Assembly (NCBI GenBank): GCA_000200715.1
Contig: DP000238.1
Coordinates: forward strand, 30,519 to 94,518
Source of the DNA: Cenarchaeum symbiosum A
GTDB lineage: Archaea; Thermoproteota; Nitrososphaeria; Nitrososphaerales; Nitrosopumilaceae
Length of the DNA stretch: 64,000 bases
Direction: 5' to 3'
Positions 8,178 to 16,206 of the stretch are shown here, one piece after another. Position 1 is the first letter of the stretch. Each line of letters opens with the position of its first letter. The position numbers and the translations under genes are program-made. Under the pieces are notes generated by a model. That model saw nothing but the letters and a program-made list of their open reading frames with translations. It had not been told where the DNA came from and ran no database searches.

Positions 8178-9474
8178 GACCCCGCTTGTTCTATTTGCGG
8201 TCGGGGTAATAGCAATATCTGCCGCATCTACAGAACTTGTCTGGGCCGAAGGGCGCACTCCCGTATACGAGGTGTACGATTTGTCGGGCAACCCTGTATC
8301 CCTAGAGGATCTGCGCGGCTCTCCTGCGATGATAAACGTCTGGGCCACATGGTGCGAGCCGTGCAGAAGGGAGCTTCCCTATCTTCAGTCGTTGCATGAG
8401 CAGTATTCCGATGACGGGCTGGTCATGATCGGAACAAGCATAGACACATCTGGCAAGGACAGGCAGGTCGCCAATTACGCAAGGGAAGTGGGCATGACGT
8501 ATGAAATATGGAGGGACATCAACGACAAGGCTACTTTTGCGTTTAGGATGATCGGCGTCCCAGAGACCGTTCTATTGGATGCAGACGGGAGCATAATACA
8601 ACAGTGGAAGGGGCCTATCGAGCCCGGCATGGGCGTAGAAGAGACGATAGAGGCAGCGCTGGGCATAGCCCCTGCCGGGGTGATTGAATCAGGCTCTGTC
8701 GGAATCTCAGAAGCAGAAGTAATAGGCCTGGCAGTAGCATTCTCTGCAGGATTGCTAAGCTTTCTCTCGCCGTGTGTCCTTCCCCTTGTCCCCGCATATG
8801 CCACTTTCATAACTGGCATGAGCCTCAAGGAGCTATCCTCGGGTAGAACAAATACAGGCGGCGGGGCCCAGAGCAGGCTCCGTGTAAGGACTGTCGCCCT
8901 GACCAGGGGATCACTATTTGTGCTGGGGTTCTCTGTAGTCTTTGTATCGCTGGGAATAGCCGTCTCGTATGTATCATCGCTATTCGATGCCGCAATGTGG
9001 ATAGAGAGAATAGGCGGGATTGCGATTATAATATTCGGATTGCACCTGCTGGGTGTATTCCGGATAAGGCGCCTCAACATGGAAAAGCGCTTTGATTTGT
9101 CAGGCCGCTCTACTAGAAACGCAGGCTCGTTTTTGGTAGGCATGGGCTTTGGGGCCGGGTGGACGCCCTGTATAGGGCCGATACTAGCGGGCATACTTAC
9201 CCTTGCGGCAACCAGTTCAGGAGCGGGTTCCGGGGCGCTATTACTCACTGTATATTCCGCGGGCCTTGCCATACCGTTCATACTCTCCGCTTTAGCGATA
9301 AACCAGTTCCTGGTGTTCTTCAAAAGGATAAGAAAGTGGATGGGCTGGATAGAGCGGGCCAGCGGGATCCTTCTGATAGGAATAGGGGCTCTTCTGCTCA
9401 CCGGCTCGCTCTCGGCGCTTACAGCGGCCTTTAACGACACGCTGGTCCCCGGCATGACCGTCGACTCCGGGTAG
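8164..9474 (+). CDS. TlpA-like thioredoxin fused to CcdA-type membrane electron carrier
   Basis: 436 residues. After a signal anchor (about 8-28) comes a TlpA/ResA-like thioredoxin domain with WATWCEPCRREL (C64, C67) and cis-proline GVPET (131-135). From about 185 there is a six-helix CcdA/DsbD-beta domain with SPCVLPLVP (C204) and GWTPCIGP (C336), the cysteine pair that passes electrons across the membrane. CcdA moves reducing power to extracytoplasmic thioredoxins; the fusion puts donor and acceptor in one chain, in reverse order to DsbD. The 14-base overlap with the cysteine-cluster propeller gene suggests that protein is a client. Confidence 0.88.
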   Translation: MTGPRTPLVLFAVGVIAISAASTELVWAEGRTPVYEVYDLSGNPVSLEDLRGSPAMINVWATWCEPCRRELPYLQSLHEQYSDDGLVMIGTSIDTSGKDRQVANYAREVGMTYEIWRDINDKATFAFRMIGVPETVLLDADGSIIQQWKGPIEPGMGVEETIEAALGIAPAGVIESGSVGISEAEVIGLAVAFSAGLLSFLSPCVLPLVPAYATFITGMSLKELSSGRTNTGGGAQSRLRVRTVALTRGSLFVLGFSVVFVSLGIAVSYVSSLFDAAMWIERIGGIAIIIFGLHLLGVFRIRRLNMEKRFDLSGRSTRNAGSFLVGMGFGAGWTPCIGPILAGILTLAATSSGAGSGALLLTVYSAGLAIPFILSALAINQFLVFFKRIRKWMGWIERASGILLIGIGALLLTGSLSALTAAFNDTLVPGMTVDSG

Positions 9475-9490
9475 GCCCGCGGGGCAAGGT

Positions 9491-9500
9491 TTACTTAATA
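9491..9500 (+). promoter_or_regulatory. TATA box of tRNA-Ser
   Basis: TTACTTAATA lies 22-31 bases before the tRNA-Ser 5' end, the usual archaeal TATA spacing. Confidence 0.5.
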
Positions 9501-9521
9501 CGCCCGCGGTACCCACCGCGT

Positions 9522-9608
9522 GCAGGGGTCACCTAGCCTGGTAGGGTGTGGGACTGCTAATTCCATGTTCGCAAGAACACGGGGGTTCGAATCCCCCTCC
9601 CTGCGCCA
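9522..9608 (+). tRNA. tRNA-Ser (anticodon GCT)
   Basis: The acceptor stem GCAGGGG pairs with TCCCTGC. The anticodon stem TGGGA/TTCCA holds loop CTGCTAA, anticodon GCT. A long variable arm (TGTTC GCAA GAACA) marks a class II tRNA, as expected for serine. The T stem is GGGGG/CCCCC with loop TTCGAAT. The discriminator is G and the CCA end is encoded (9606-9608). No intron. Confidence 0.95.
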
Positions 9609-9644
9609 TCAAAAACTTATAGGCGCCGGTATGGGCCCATTCCC

Positions 9645-9806
9645 ATGGGAAGAAGAAAGAGCAAGAAGATAATAACAAAGGGGCCAAGGAACGTCACCAC
9701 CGGGATGTGCCCGCTGTGCAAGACGATAGGCAAGATCTTCATAACGGGGCAGATCGGCGAGGAGCGCGGCAAGTGCCCCGCCTGCAACCAGGCGTTCGAC
9801 CTCTGA
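9645..9806 (+). CDS. Elf1-like small zinc-ribbon protein
   Basis: 53 residues starting MGRRKSKKIITKGPRN, then CPLC, 19 residues, then CPAC. The basic MGxRKSK start and two CxxC pairs about 20 residues apart resemble transcription elongation factor Elf1, a zinc protein bound to RNA polymerase in eukaryotes and some archaea. The gene follows tRNA-Ser by about 36 bases and its stop is 2 bases from the convergent TatD stop. Assignment rests on motif spacing only; another small zinc ribbon is possible. Confidence 0.6.
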   Translation: MGRRKSKKIITKGPRNVTTGMCPLCKTIGKIFITGQIGEERGKCPACNQAFDL

Positions 9807-9808
9807 GG

Positions 9809-10558
9809 CTATACCCCAAGATAGCGCCTCGAGTTTGCCTCCAGGATGCGGCATGTCTCGCCGTATTCCGTGCCTATAGCGGCAGATGCGGCAAATATCA
9901 CGCTTGGCACCATCGACGGGTGGGCGGGCCTGCGCCCAAAGCACCTCGAAAACCTGACGGGCCCGTCGGTCTCGACGAGTATTCTGTCCCTGTCTGTTCT
10001 GGATAGCAGCGATCTTTTTTCTGCCGCGTATACCGCAAGGGGCCCGTACGATACGTACAGGCCCATGTCGAGCGCCCTTTTCAGGCTGCGCTTGTTCCCG
10101 TCAAACCAGTGCAGGCACGCCCTTAGCGAATAGGATTCAAGCATATCGAGTATATCATCAAGGCTCCCCCGGGAATGTATCGATACGGGCTTGGAGTGCT
10201 TTTCAGCCAGGTCCAATAGATGCTTGAAGGTATCCACCTGGTTTTTCGTATCCTCGTCGGACGTACAGTATGAAGGGTCCAGGCCTATCTCGCCTATCCC
10301 GGATATGCTCCCTGAATATTCATCAAGCATTGTAGATATCGCCTCTGGATCGCCTGGCGCCCTCTCGGGGTGTATACCCACAAAGGGCAGGATGGTCCCC
10401 GGGATGGCCATATCGAGCACCGCCCTGGAATCTATTTCATCCATGGATACACAGCAGGCGGTGATCCCCGTTCTCTTCATGCCCGTTATCATGCTGTCCA
10501 GCTGGCCCTCATATTCGGGGTCCGAGAGGTGCACGTGGGCATCGTAGATCCTGTGCAT
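9809..10558 (-). CDS. TatD-family metal-dependent hydrolase/DNase
   Basis: 249 residues, a typical TatD length. Visible metal ligands and motifs are YDAHVHLSD at the N-terminus, GEIGLDPSY, the SIHSRG histidine and LVETDGP near the C-terminus. TatD proteins are TIM-barrel metal enzymes, several with 3'-5' DNase activity. The start is ATG at 10558; the gene is divergent from the histone gene and convergent with the Elf1-like gene. Its natural substrate here is unknown. Confidence 0.85.
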   Translation of the reverse strand: MHRIYDAHVHLSDPEYEGQLDSMITGMKRTGITACCVSMDEIDSRAVLDMAIPGTILPFVGIHPERAPGDPEAISTMLDEYSGSISGIGEIGLDPSYCTSDEDTKNQVDTFKHLLDLAEKHSKPVSIHSRGSLDDILDMLESYSLRACLHWFDGNKRSLKRALDMGLYVSYGPLAVYAAEKRSLLSRTDRDRILVETDGPVRFSRCFGRRPAHPSMVPSVIFAASAAIGTEYGETCRILEANSRRYLGV

Positions 10559-10645
10559 GCCCCACGACCGTCCATTCTGTCTGTATAAACGAATCCGTTT
10601 GTGATATTTTTTGATGCTGCCCCTTTTATCGCCCCCTGTGATTCC

Positions 10646-10873
10646 ATGACGATGGGCTCATCCGAGCTGGGGCTGGCTGCAATGTACAGGATCCTCAAAA
10701 AGTCGGGTGCCCAGAGGGTCAGCGATGAATCCGCAGACGAGCTGCGCCGGACCATCGAGGAGATCGCCCTGTCCATAGCGAGAAATGCAGTGGATATGTC
10801 CAGCCATGCGGGCCGCCGGACCGTAAAGGCAGAAGACGTCAGACTCGCATCAAGGCAGTATACCAGACACTAG
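10646..10873 (+). CDS. Archaeal histone
   Basis: 75 residues from the ATG at 10646 (an ATG at 10652 is also possible). The single histone fold reads ELGLAAMYRILKKSGAQRVS, then a long central helix (DELRRTIEEIALSIARNAVD) and HAGRRTVKAEDVRLA, whose K-A-E-D-V segment is diagnostic. Histones of this kind dimerise and wrap DNA in Euryarchaeota and Thaumarchaeota. No long tails are present. TATA-like sequence lies at about 10601-10610. Confidence 0.92.
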   Translation: MTMGSSELGLAAMYRILKKSGAQRVSDESADELRRTIEEIALSIARNAVDMSSHAGRRTVKAEDVRLASRQYTRH

Positions 10874-10910
10874 TGCGTGGGGCATCCCGGGGATCAGCAA
10901 CCGATAAATC

Positions 10911-12137
10911 ATGCCCGGAATGGCTCCCTTTGGAATGGATCTGGACTTTATCACAAGCAACGCCATAATCTACGTGCTAATCGCGTGGGTGGTCATGCTT
11001 GTAGTCGCCAAGGGCCTGAAACTGCAGAACCACGGCTTTGAGATAAAGGCGTACAGCATCATATACAAGAACGAGGGGGTCCAGTCGGTGCTGACCAGGA
11101 TGCTGACCCGGTCCCGGAGGGGCATACGGGTGTTTGCGGATGTCAGCGTCGTGGCAGGCTTTGTAATGATGGGCTTTGCGTTCTGGTTTCTATTCTCGAA
11201 CATATCTGCATATTTTGTAAAGCCGACCGAGTTTGCAGAGGTGACCGTCCTCATACCGGGTGTGACGCTGACTTCGGCGTCGGCGATAATCAACTTTCTG
11301 CTGTGCATACCAATAGTGCTGATAATGCACGAGGGGGCGCACGGGATAGTGGCGACTCTGGAGAGGATCAAGATAAAGACCGGCGGCTTTGCCATATTCA
11401 TAGCCATGTTTGCGGGCTTTGTAGAGCCAGACGAAGAAGAGTTCAACAAGGCAAAAAAGATATCAAAGCTCAGGGTGATAGGGGCCGGCGCGACATCAAA
11501 TGTTTTGTTCTCTCTGTTCCTTGGGATCATACTGCTTACAAACCCGCTCTTTGCTATTATAATGCCCGAGCCTATCCTGGGCGCATTTTATGAATCACCT
11601 GACGGCGTGCTTGTGCTATCTTTGATAGAGGGGTCTGGCGCGGAGCAGGCCGGGGTGCTCCCAAATGATGTGATCACCGGAATAGGGGATGATCCGGTGA
11701 ATACTGCCGCGGATCTGCAGCTTATAGGCCTCGAGCCGGGGGAGACTGTCGACGTATCCATAATGCGGGACGGCACTGCGCTAACTATACCGGTGGTGGT
11801 CATGGAATCGCCTGACGAGCCCGGCCGCGGCCTGATAGGCGTTCTGAGGGACAACTCGTTTGCATACCAGCCCATCTACGACTTTATCAAATGGGACAAC
11901 CCGCAGGTGTCATTGTTTCTGTTATGGCTGTGGATGATCTCGTTTTTCATAGGGATAATCAACATGCTGCCCCTGCCCATTCTGGACGGCGGCAAGTTCA
12001 TACACAGTATAATAGATAAAAAGATCTCTGAAAAGTCTGTCGGGATAGTCATGTGGAGCATATACGGGATGACGTTTGTCCTCTTTGGCCTGAACATAGG
12101 CCTGTCATACGCAAAGTCCGGCTGGTTTACGATTTAG
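10911..12137 (+). CDS. Site-2-protease-type membrane metalloprotease with PDZ domain
   Basis: About 408 residues with several transmembrane helices. The zinc motif HExxH appears as MHEGAHG (about residues 140-144) and the second motif as NMLPLPILDGGKF (about 350-362), both hallmarks of M50 site-2 proteases. A PDZ domain lies between them (GSGAEQAGVLPNDVITGIGD). These proteases cut membrane proteins, often anti-sigma-type or signalling precursors. The first ATG is at 10911, but ATGs at 10920 and 10935 fit a TATA-like GATAAATC at 10902-10909 better. The thiolation gene follows 2 bases after the stop. Confidence 0.88.
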   Translation: MPGMAPFGMDLDFITSNAIIYVLIAWVVMLVVAKGLKLQNHGFEIKAYSIIYKNEGVQSVLTRMLTRSRRGIRVFADVSVVAGFVMMGFAFWFLFSNISAYFVKPTEFAEVTVLIPGVTLTSASAIINFLLCIPIVLIMHEGAHGIVATLERIKIKTGGFAIFIAMFAGFVEPDEEEFNKAKKISKLRVIGAGATSNVLFSLFLGIILLTNPLFAIIMPEPILGAFYESPDGVLVLSLIEGSGAEQAGVLPNDVITGIGDDPVNTAADLQLIGLEPGETVDVSIMRDGTALTIPVVVMESPDEPGRGLIGVLRDNSFAYQPIYDFIKWDNPQVSLFLLWLWMISFFIGIINMLPLPILDGGKFIHSIIDKKISEKSVGIVMWSIYGMTFVLFGLNIGLSYAKSGWFTI

Positions 12138-12139
12138 CC

Positions 12140-13075
12140 TTGAAGTGCGACAGGTGCGAGAACGGGGCCGCCTATATCAAGAAATATTCGGGGCAGGCGC
12201 TCTGTTCGATATGCTTTACAAAGTCGCTGGCTAGAAAGGCTGCAAAGACCGTCTCAAAGTACAACATGATAGGCCGCGGGGACAGGGTTGCAGTCGGCGT
12301 CTCCGGGGGGAAGGATTCGCTTGTGCTCCTGCATATACTCGAGCAGATGTCGCAAAAGTGGGGCTTTGAGCTCGAAGCTGTGACGATAGACGAGGGGATA
12401 CCCGGGTACAGGGACGAGGCGCTATCTATAGTGGAGGAGTACTGCGGCAGTCTGGGCGTTGCACACCGCGTGTACGCGTACAAGGATCTCTTCGATATGA
12501 CGCTTGATGAGGCGTTAAACATGAGGGGCGAGAATAGCCAGACTTCATGCTCGATATGCGGGACATTGAGGAGGAGGGCCATGGACCATGCCATACATGA
12601 CACGGGGGCCGACGTGCTGGCCACCGCGCACAATCTGGATGATACGCTGCAGACGTTTTTAATCAACATGATCTCGGGCGATACCGACAGGATAGCCTGG
12701 ATGGACCCCGATACATCGTCAAACGAGCTGCGCAAGATAAAGCCGTTCTGCGAGATATATGAATCAGAGATAGTATTCTATGCGTTTGCCAACAAGATAC
12801 CGTTCCAGGCAGAATCGTGCCCGCACATGGACGAGGGGATAAGGACTGAGTTGCGCATATTTCTCAACTCGCTAGAAGAATCACACAGCGGGGCCAAGAA
12901 CAGCCTGTACAGGTCGGTCATGAAGGTTACAGAGGCGCTAAGGCCGGAGGTGCACAAGGAGAGGCAGCAGTGCCCCGGATGCGGGAACAGCTGCACAGGC
13001 GGGGTATGCTCTGTATGCAGGACCATATCGGGGCTCCGGGGCACGGCGCAAGGCGAGGCGCCCGGGACGGCATAG
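12140..13075 (+). CDS. tRNA 2-thiolation ATP-pyrophosphatase (TtuA/Ncs6/TtcA family)
   Basis: 311 residues from a TTG at 12140, 2 bases after the protease stop; this gives the family N-terminus MKCDRC with a zinc site (C3, C6, C22, C25). The PP-loop GVSGGKDS (about 52-59) binds ATP. A central CSICGTLRRR cysteine pair and CPHMDEG fit the catalytic or cluster-binding cysteines of TtuA/Ncs6. The C-terminus carries a second zinc ribbon (CPGCGNSC and CSVC). The enzyme places sulfur on a tRNA uridine. Confidence 0.85.
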   Translation: MKCDRCENGAAYIKKYSGQALCSICFTKSLARKAAKTVSKYNMIGRGDRVAVGVSGGKDSLVLLHILEQMSQKWGFELEAVTIDEGIPGYRDEALSIVEEYCGSLGVAHRVYAYKDLFDMTLDEALNMRGENSQTSCSICGTLRRRAMDHAIHDTGADVLATAHNLDDTLQTFLINMISGDTDRIAWMDPDTSSNELRKIKPFCEIYESEIVFYAFANKIPFQAESCPHMDEGIRTELRIFLNSLEESHSGAKNSLYRSVMKVTEALRPEVHKERQQCPGCGNSCTGGVCSVCRTISGLRGTAQGEAPGTA

Positions 13076-13132
13076 ACCCCCGGGTTTTCCCATACAGAAA
13101 GATCTATACGGTAGAATACAGCGAGATATACC

Positions 13133-13612
13133 ATGGCACCAGACGGCAATCCGCTCGAAGAAGCATTGGCTCGCATGAGCGACGAGCAGAAGCTGGCGCT
13201 GCTCCGGCTGTCCATAGAGGCCGAGAAGGCGGAAAAATCGGGATCCGATGAGGAGCTTGAAAAAATGCTTGACAAGAGCTGGACGGACTATGCCCTCAAG
13301 CCCGGGGAGAGCATCGATGATCTTGCCCGTGAGGCAGCCGAGTACCAGAGGCGGCACGAGGAGCTAAATGAGCTTATTCGCAGGATGAAAAGCAGAAAGG
13401 ATGATGCCGATGCAAAGATGGCCGCATTTGCGCTCGATCTTGCCTTTGACGAGATAACCAACCCGGCCACCAAATTATGCAAGAGCAAAAAGAGGCTCGA
13501 CGGGCTGATCGGCAGGCTGGAAGGCAGGCAGGGGGATGCTGACGCGCACATGATGGCAGAGGCAATCACAGAGTACAGGAACGCCATTACCAGGGATCCA
13601 GAGTGGCTCTAA
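13133..13612 (+). CDS. Conserved-looking helical protein, unknown function
   Basis: 159 residues, highly charged and almost entirely predicted helical, with a probable coiled coil (EYQRRHEELNELIRRMKSRK). Two similar segments, SRKDDADAKMAAFALDLAFD and EGRQGDADAHMMAEAITEY, look like an internal duplication of about 50 residues. No signal peptide or membrane segment. It sits just before the SRP RNA gene. Coding potential is good but I recognise no family. Confidence 0.6.
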   Translation: MAPDGNPLEEALARMSDEQKLALLRLSIEAEKAEKSGSDEELEKMLDKSWTDYALKPGESIDDLAREAAEYQRRHEELNELIRRMKSRKDDADAKMAAFALDLAFDEITNPATKLCKSKKRLDGLIGRLEGRQGDADAHMMAEAITEYRNAITRDPEWL

Positions 13613-13667
13613 AGCGGGGGCGCCCTACGGGCCTGCCGGTCTATCCAGCACCCTGGCGCCTTAACGC

Positions 13668-13679
13668 AAATATAATACG
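13668..13679 (+). promoter_or_regulatory. TATA box of the SRP RNA gene
   Basis: AAATATAATACG is the only A/T-rich element in this GC-rich spacer and lies just upstream of the SRP RNA 5' helix. Confidence 0.55.
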
Positions 13680-13689
13680 CCTTTGTAGG

Positions 13690-14017
13690 GATTGCGGTAG
13701 TAGGGAGGATTGGGGTGCCAGCCGTGCCCCGTTCTGAAACCGGCTATATGCAGAGATCAGTAACTGCTGGGTAAATCTCTGGATAGGCAGTACCCGCTTG
13801 GCGTGCGGAAATGAAATCACGCCGAGGCGGGTGGTTGCAGGCCCGGGACCATCCGAAGGGATGGCTCTGAGGGCCGGACCATCGAAAGGGACCAGGTCCG
13901 GGAGGGAGCAGTCCTAAGTTGGAGCATCCACGCTTCCTCGTCAACGTGGCGGATCTTGTGCGCCTTGAAAAGGGGCTGTCGGTCCAGACCGGGTCCGGCA
14001 GGGCTACTACCGCAGTC
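13690..14017 (+). ncRNA. Signal recognition particle (7S) RNA
   Basis: The ends close as helix 1: 13691-13703 pairs with 14004-14016 at 12 of 13 positions plus a G-T pair. The 5' Alu-like domain has GGGTGCC, GTGCCCC and GTTCTGAAACC. Helix 8 shows the SRP54-binding signature ACCAGGTCCGGGAGGGAGCAG with a GGGA (GNRA) tetraloop and the asymmetric loop AGCAG. Helix 6-type hairpins (CCATCC GAAG GGATGG) precede it. Length of about 328 bases fits archaeal 7S RNA. A GGAGC-GGGA-GCTCC hairpin just after the 3' end may act in termination or processing. Exact ends are approximate. Confidence 0.92.
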
Positions 14018-14050
14018 GCATGGAGCGGGAGCTCCGCGCATTACCTAAAG

Positions 14051-14060
14051 AGTTTAATTG
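14051..14060 (+). promoter_or_regulatory. TATA box of tRNA-Cys
   Basis: AGTTTAATTG lies 22-31 bases before the tRNA-Cys 5' end. Confidence 0.5.
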
Positions 14061-14081
14061 ATTATGCAGGCGTGGCACCGC

Positions 14082-14153
14082 GGTGAGATGGCAGAGCGGT
14101 TATGCGTGGGCCTGCAAAGCCTATCTATGGGGGTTCAACTCCCTCTCTCACCT
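14082..14153 (+). tRNA. tRNA-Cys (anticodon GCA)
   Basis: Acceptor stem GGTGAGA/TCTCACC; anticodon stem TGGGC/GCCTA around loop CTGCAAA gives anticodon GCA. The T arm has TTCAACT and the discriminator is T (U73), the usual identity base for cysteine. CCA is not encoded, unlike the tRNA-Ser in this window. No intron. Confidence 0.95.
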
Positions 14154-14234
14154 TCAATACTGTGTCCGGCGTCGACCCCAGCTCAATAGTTCGCAAACAG
14201 TAGGAGATTTAACCGGGTCCCCTGTGGGGGATAT

Positions 14235-14366
14235 ATGAAGGCAAAGTTTCCCTCAAAGTGCCCCTCCTGTGGCGATCAGATAAAACAGGGCAAGGAGATA
14301 GCAAAGGACAGCTCTGACAGGTGGGTGCACCAGCACTGCTGTGATACGACAGAAGAGCTCCCCTAG
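14235..14366 (+). CDS. 43-residue zinc-finger protein
   Basis: ATG at 14235, stop at 14366. It contains CPSCGDQIKQGKEI, then WVHQHCC, giving a CxxC...HxxC metal site in a treble-clef-like pattern. A TATA-like GATTTAACC lies about 25 bases upstream. Very small zinc proteins of this type (CPxCGxxIxxGxxI...WVHxxC) occur in archaea; function unknown. The next gene starts 15 bases later. Confidence 0.6.
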   Translation: MKAKFPSKCPSCGDQIKQGKEIAKDSSDRWVHQHCCDTTEELP

Positions 14367-14380
14367 GCGCATCTTTATCC

Positions 14381-14917
14381 GTGAGTCCTGCATACCTATA
14401 CGCATGGGGGCGGGCCGGGCTGGACGTGTACGCGGGAAAAGAGTTCTGTGATCTGTACAGAAAGCTGGAAAATGACGAGCGCATCAGGTGTGTAGTGCCG
14501 GAGTATGTGGAGCACCTGCAGGGCGGAGGCCCCCTGAGGCTTGGCAGCAAGACAAAACGCATTATACGCATCATCGATGACGACCAGAGGCTTGGCATCA
14601 CGGAGATGTGGAAGTACGATGTCACCGGCAGCTACAGGATGCTCTATGCGCATTTCAAGCCCGGCTGGGAATGCACCATCAAGCGATGCAAGGAGAACGC
14701 CATACCTGCTATAATAGGGTGTGATCTTGAACGGGACCGGGAAAAAGAATGCGCCATACTGCACTGGATAGGCAACCATGATGACTACGACAGGAGGCAG
14801 TGTCACGGCAAGAGCCGCGGCAAGGGCGCCGGGGGCAGGGCCCGCAAAAAGCTCAAGGAGGCAAAGGCCGGGGAAAAGCCCAGGCCCAAGAAGAATCGGG
14901 GCCCCCCCAGGAAATAG
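14381..14917 (+). CDS. RelE-superfamily-like protein with lysine/arginine-rich tail
   Basis: 178 residues from a GTG at 14381. The middle (MWKYDVTGSYRMLYAHFKPG) and ILHWIGNHDDYDR resemble the G-x-YR-hhY core and ILxIGxHDxYxR ending of RelE/ParE-fold toxins and their UvrD-linked relatives. No antitoxin-like gene is adjacent. The last 45 residues are an extremely basic, low-complexity tail (K/R/G/P) that would bind nucleic acid. The family link is motif-based and tentative. Confidence 0.55.
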   Translation: MSPAYLYAWGRAGLDVYAGKEFCDLYRKLENDERIRCVVPEYVEHLQGGGPLRLGSKTKRIIRIIDDDQRLGITEMWKYDVTGSYRMLYAHFKPGWECTIKRCKENAIPAIIGCDLERDREKECAILHWIGNHDDYDRRQCHGKSRGKGAGGRARKKLKEAKAGEKPRPKKNRGPPRK

Positions 14918-14991
14918 GCCCCTGCATACCGCGTATGGGCCCCTGTGCCATGAAACCACAGATTATAAGCCCGGGCGGGCCTGTACATTTT

Positions 14992-15174
14992 ATGGCATTA
15001 ATCTGGATAGCAGTCGGCGTGGGGATTGCCGTGATCCTTGTGTTGATATTGAAGATAATCCAGACGCCGCGCCACAAGGCGGTCTCTGTCGACTATTACT
15101 GTAAGATGTGCGGGGAAAAGACCAACGGGCTAAAGTGCCCCCGGTGCTCCAAGAACGACCCGTTTGGAAGGTAG
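14992..15174 (+). CDS. Small membrane protein with C-terminal zinc ribbon
   Basis: 60 residues from the ATG at 14992, supported by a TATA-like GATTATAAG at 14960-14968; an in-frame ATG at 14950 is an alternative. Residues 3-22 form one transmembrane helix; the cytosolic tail carries C37-x2-C40 and C49-x2-C52 (CKMC, CPRC). No known family, but such anchored zinc ribbons are frequent in archaea. Function unknown. Confidence 0.6.
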   Translation: MALIWIAVGVGIAVILVLILKIIQTPRHKAVSVDYYCKMCGEKTNGLKCPRCSKNDPFGR

Positions 15175-15215
15175 CACGGCTAGATTTTTAACTGCGGGCC
15201 GCCCACGGTACAAAG

Positions 15216-15599
15216 TTGGAGACCAAGGGTGCGGGCCTGTCTGTATATGCTGAAAAGTGCAGCCGGCTCCTCGAGCAAAAAGAGATACGCTTTGCGGGGA
15301 TAATAGACGAGGAGGGCAGCCTCGTATCTGGCGGCTTCAAGGAGGGCCTGGTCCCCCTGGAAGGGGACGAGACCCGCCTCAAGTCGTTCATGGAGTTTGT
15401 CTCCCGGATATCCATCAGAAAAGAGTACGATGCCAGCCTGGGCCCGATAAACTATCTTGCGGCGCGCCGGGACAAGGCTGTTCTCGTCAGCTTTCCGTTT
15501 CCTGTAAGCAAGGTTGTATTGTTGATATCCGCAGAGCCGTCGGTGGACATAGAGCGGCTTGCGGGCAGGGTGGTGGGCACGTTTGCCGGCGTCTCCTGA
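15216..15599 (+). CDS. Conserved archaeal protein, unknown function (DUF6659-like)
   Basis: 127 residues from a TTG at 15216, about 25 bases after a TATA-like GATTTTTAAC. The pattern YAEKCSRLLEQKEIRFAGII, then GFKEGLVPL and a final KAVLVSFPFPVSKVVLLIS, suggests a small alpha/beta sensor-like fold (roadblock/profilin type) that I associate with thaumarchaeal signalling-like proteins. No membrane segment. Its stop is one base from the convergent pdxT stop. Confidence 0.55.
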   Translation: METKGAGLSVYAEKCSRLLEQKEIRFAGIIDEEGSLVSGGFKEGLVPLEGDETRLKSFMEFVSRISIRKEYDASLGPINYLAARRDKAVLVSFPFPVSKVVLLISAEPSVDIERLAGRVVGTFAGVS

Positions 15600-15600
15600 G

Positions 15601-16206
15601 TCAGGCGCACATCTTTAGAAAGTACTGGTGGAGAGACGGGTCGTTTGTAAGCTCTGGATGGAATGATACACCGAGGACGCTTCCCTGCTGGACGGCTACC
15701 TTTTTGTTATCGTATTCTGCTATAACCTGGACGCCGGGCCCTGCCTCTGTTATTACAGGAGCCCTGATGAATACGCCCCGGAATTCCTCTATCCCGCATG
15801 ATGTCATGGAGAGTTCAGTCTCAAATGATTCCTTCTGCCTTCCAAACGCGTTTCTCTCGACGCGCACATCTAGCAGGTCTAGAAGCGGCTGGCCGGTCCT
15901 GCCCACTGTCCTGTCGGTAGCCCCCTTGGATAGCAGGATGAGCCCCGCGCATATCCCGAATGCGGGCATTCCCCCGCGGACCTTGGTCCGGATGACATCG
16001 AGCAGCTCCCCGCCGGCAAGGCCGCCTATTACGGTGCTCTCCCCGCCGGGGATTATCAGGCCGTCGAGCTCTTTTATCGCAGAGGCATCGTTTACCTGTT
16101 CCACTGAGCCGCCCACGCCGGCGCGGCTTATCGCAGTATGGATCATCCCTATATTTTCGCGGACATCCCCCTGGAGGGAGAGCACCCCTATTGATGGGCC
16201 GCTCAT
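15601..16206 (-). CDS. pdxT: Pyridoxal 5'-phosphate synthase glutaminase subunit
   Basis: 201 residues. The start [12 protein letters not shown], the oxyanion segment [10 protein letters not shown], and the nucleophile region [14 protein letters not shown] (catalytic Cys) identify a class I glutaminase of the PdxT type; the C-terminal SFHPEL gives the catalytic His and Glu. It releases ammonia from glutamine and channels it to PdxS. The ATG overlaps the pdxS stop (ATGA), so the two subunits are translationally coupled. Confidence 0.96.

Noticed and set aside
13744-14041. Open frames on the minus strand across the SRP RNA
   Set aside because: The region is explained by SRP RNA helices, and the frames have no family-like sequence.
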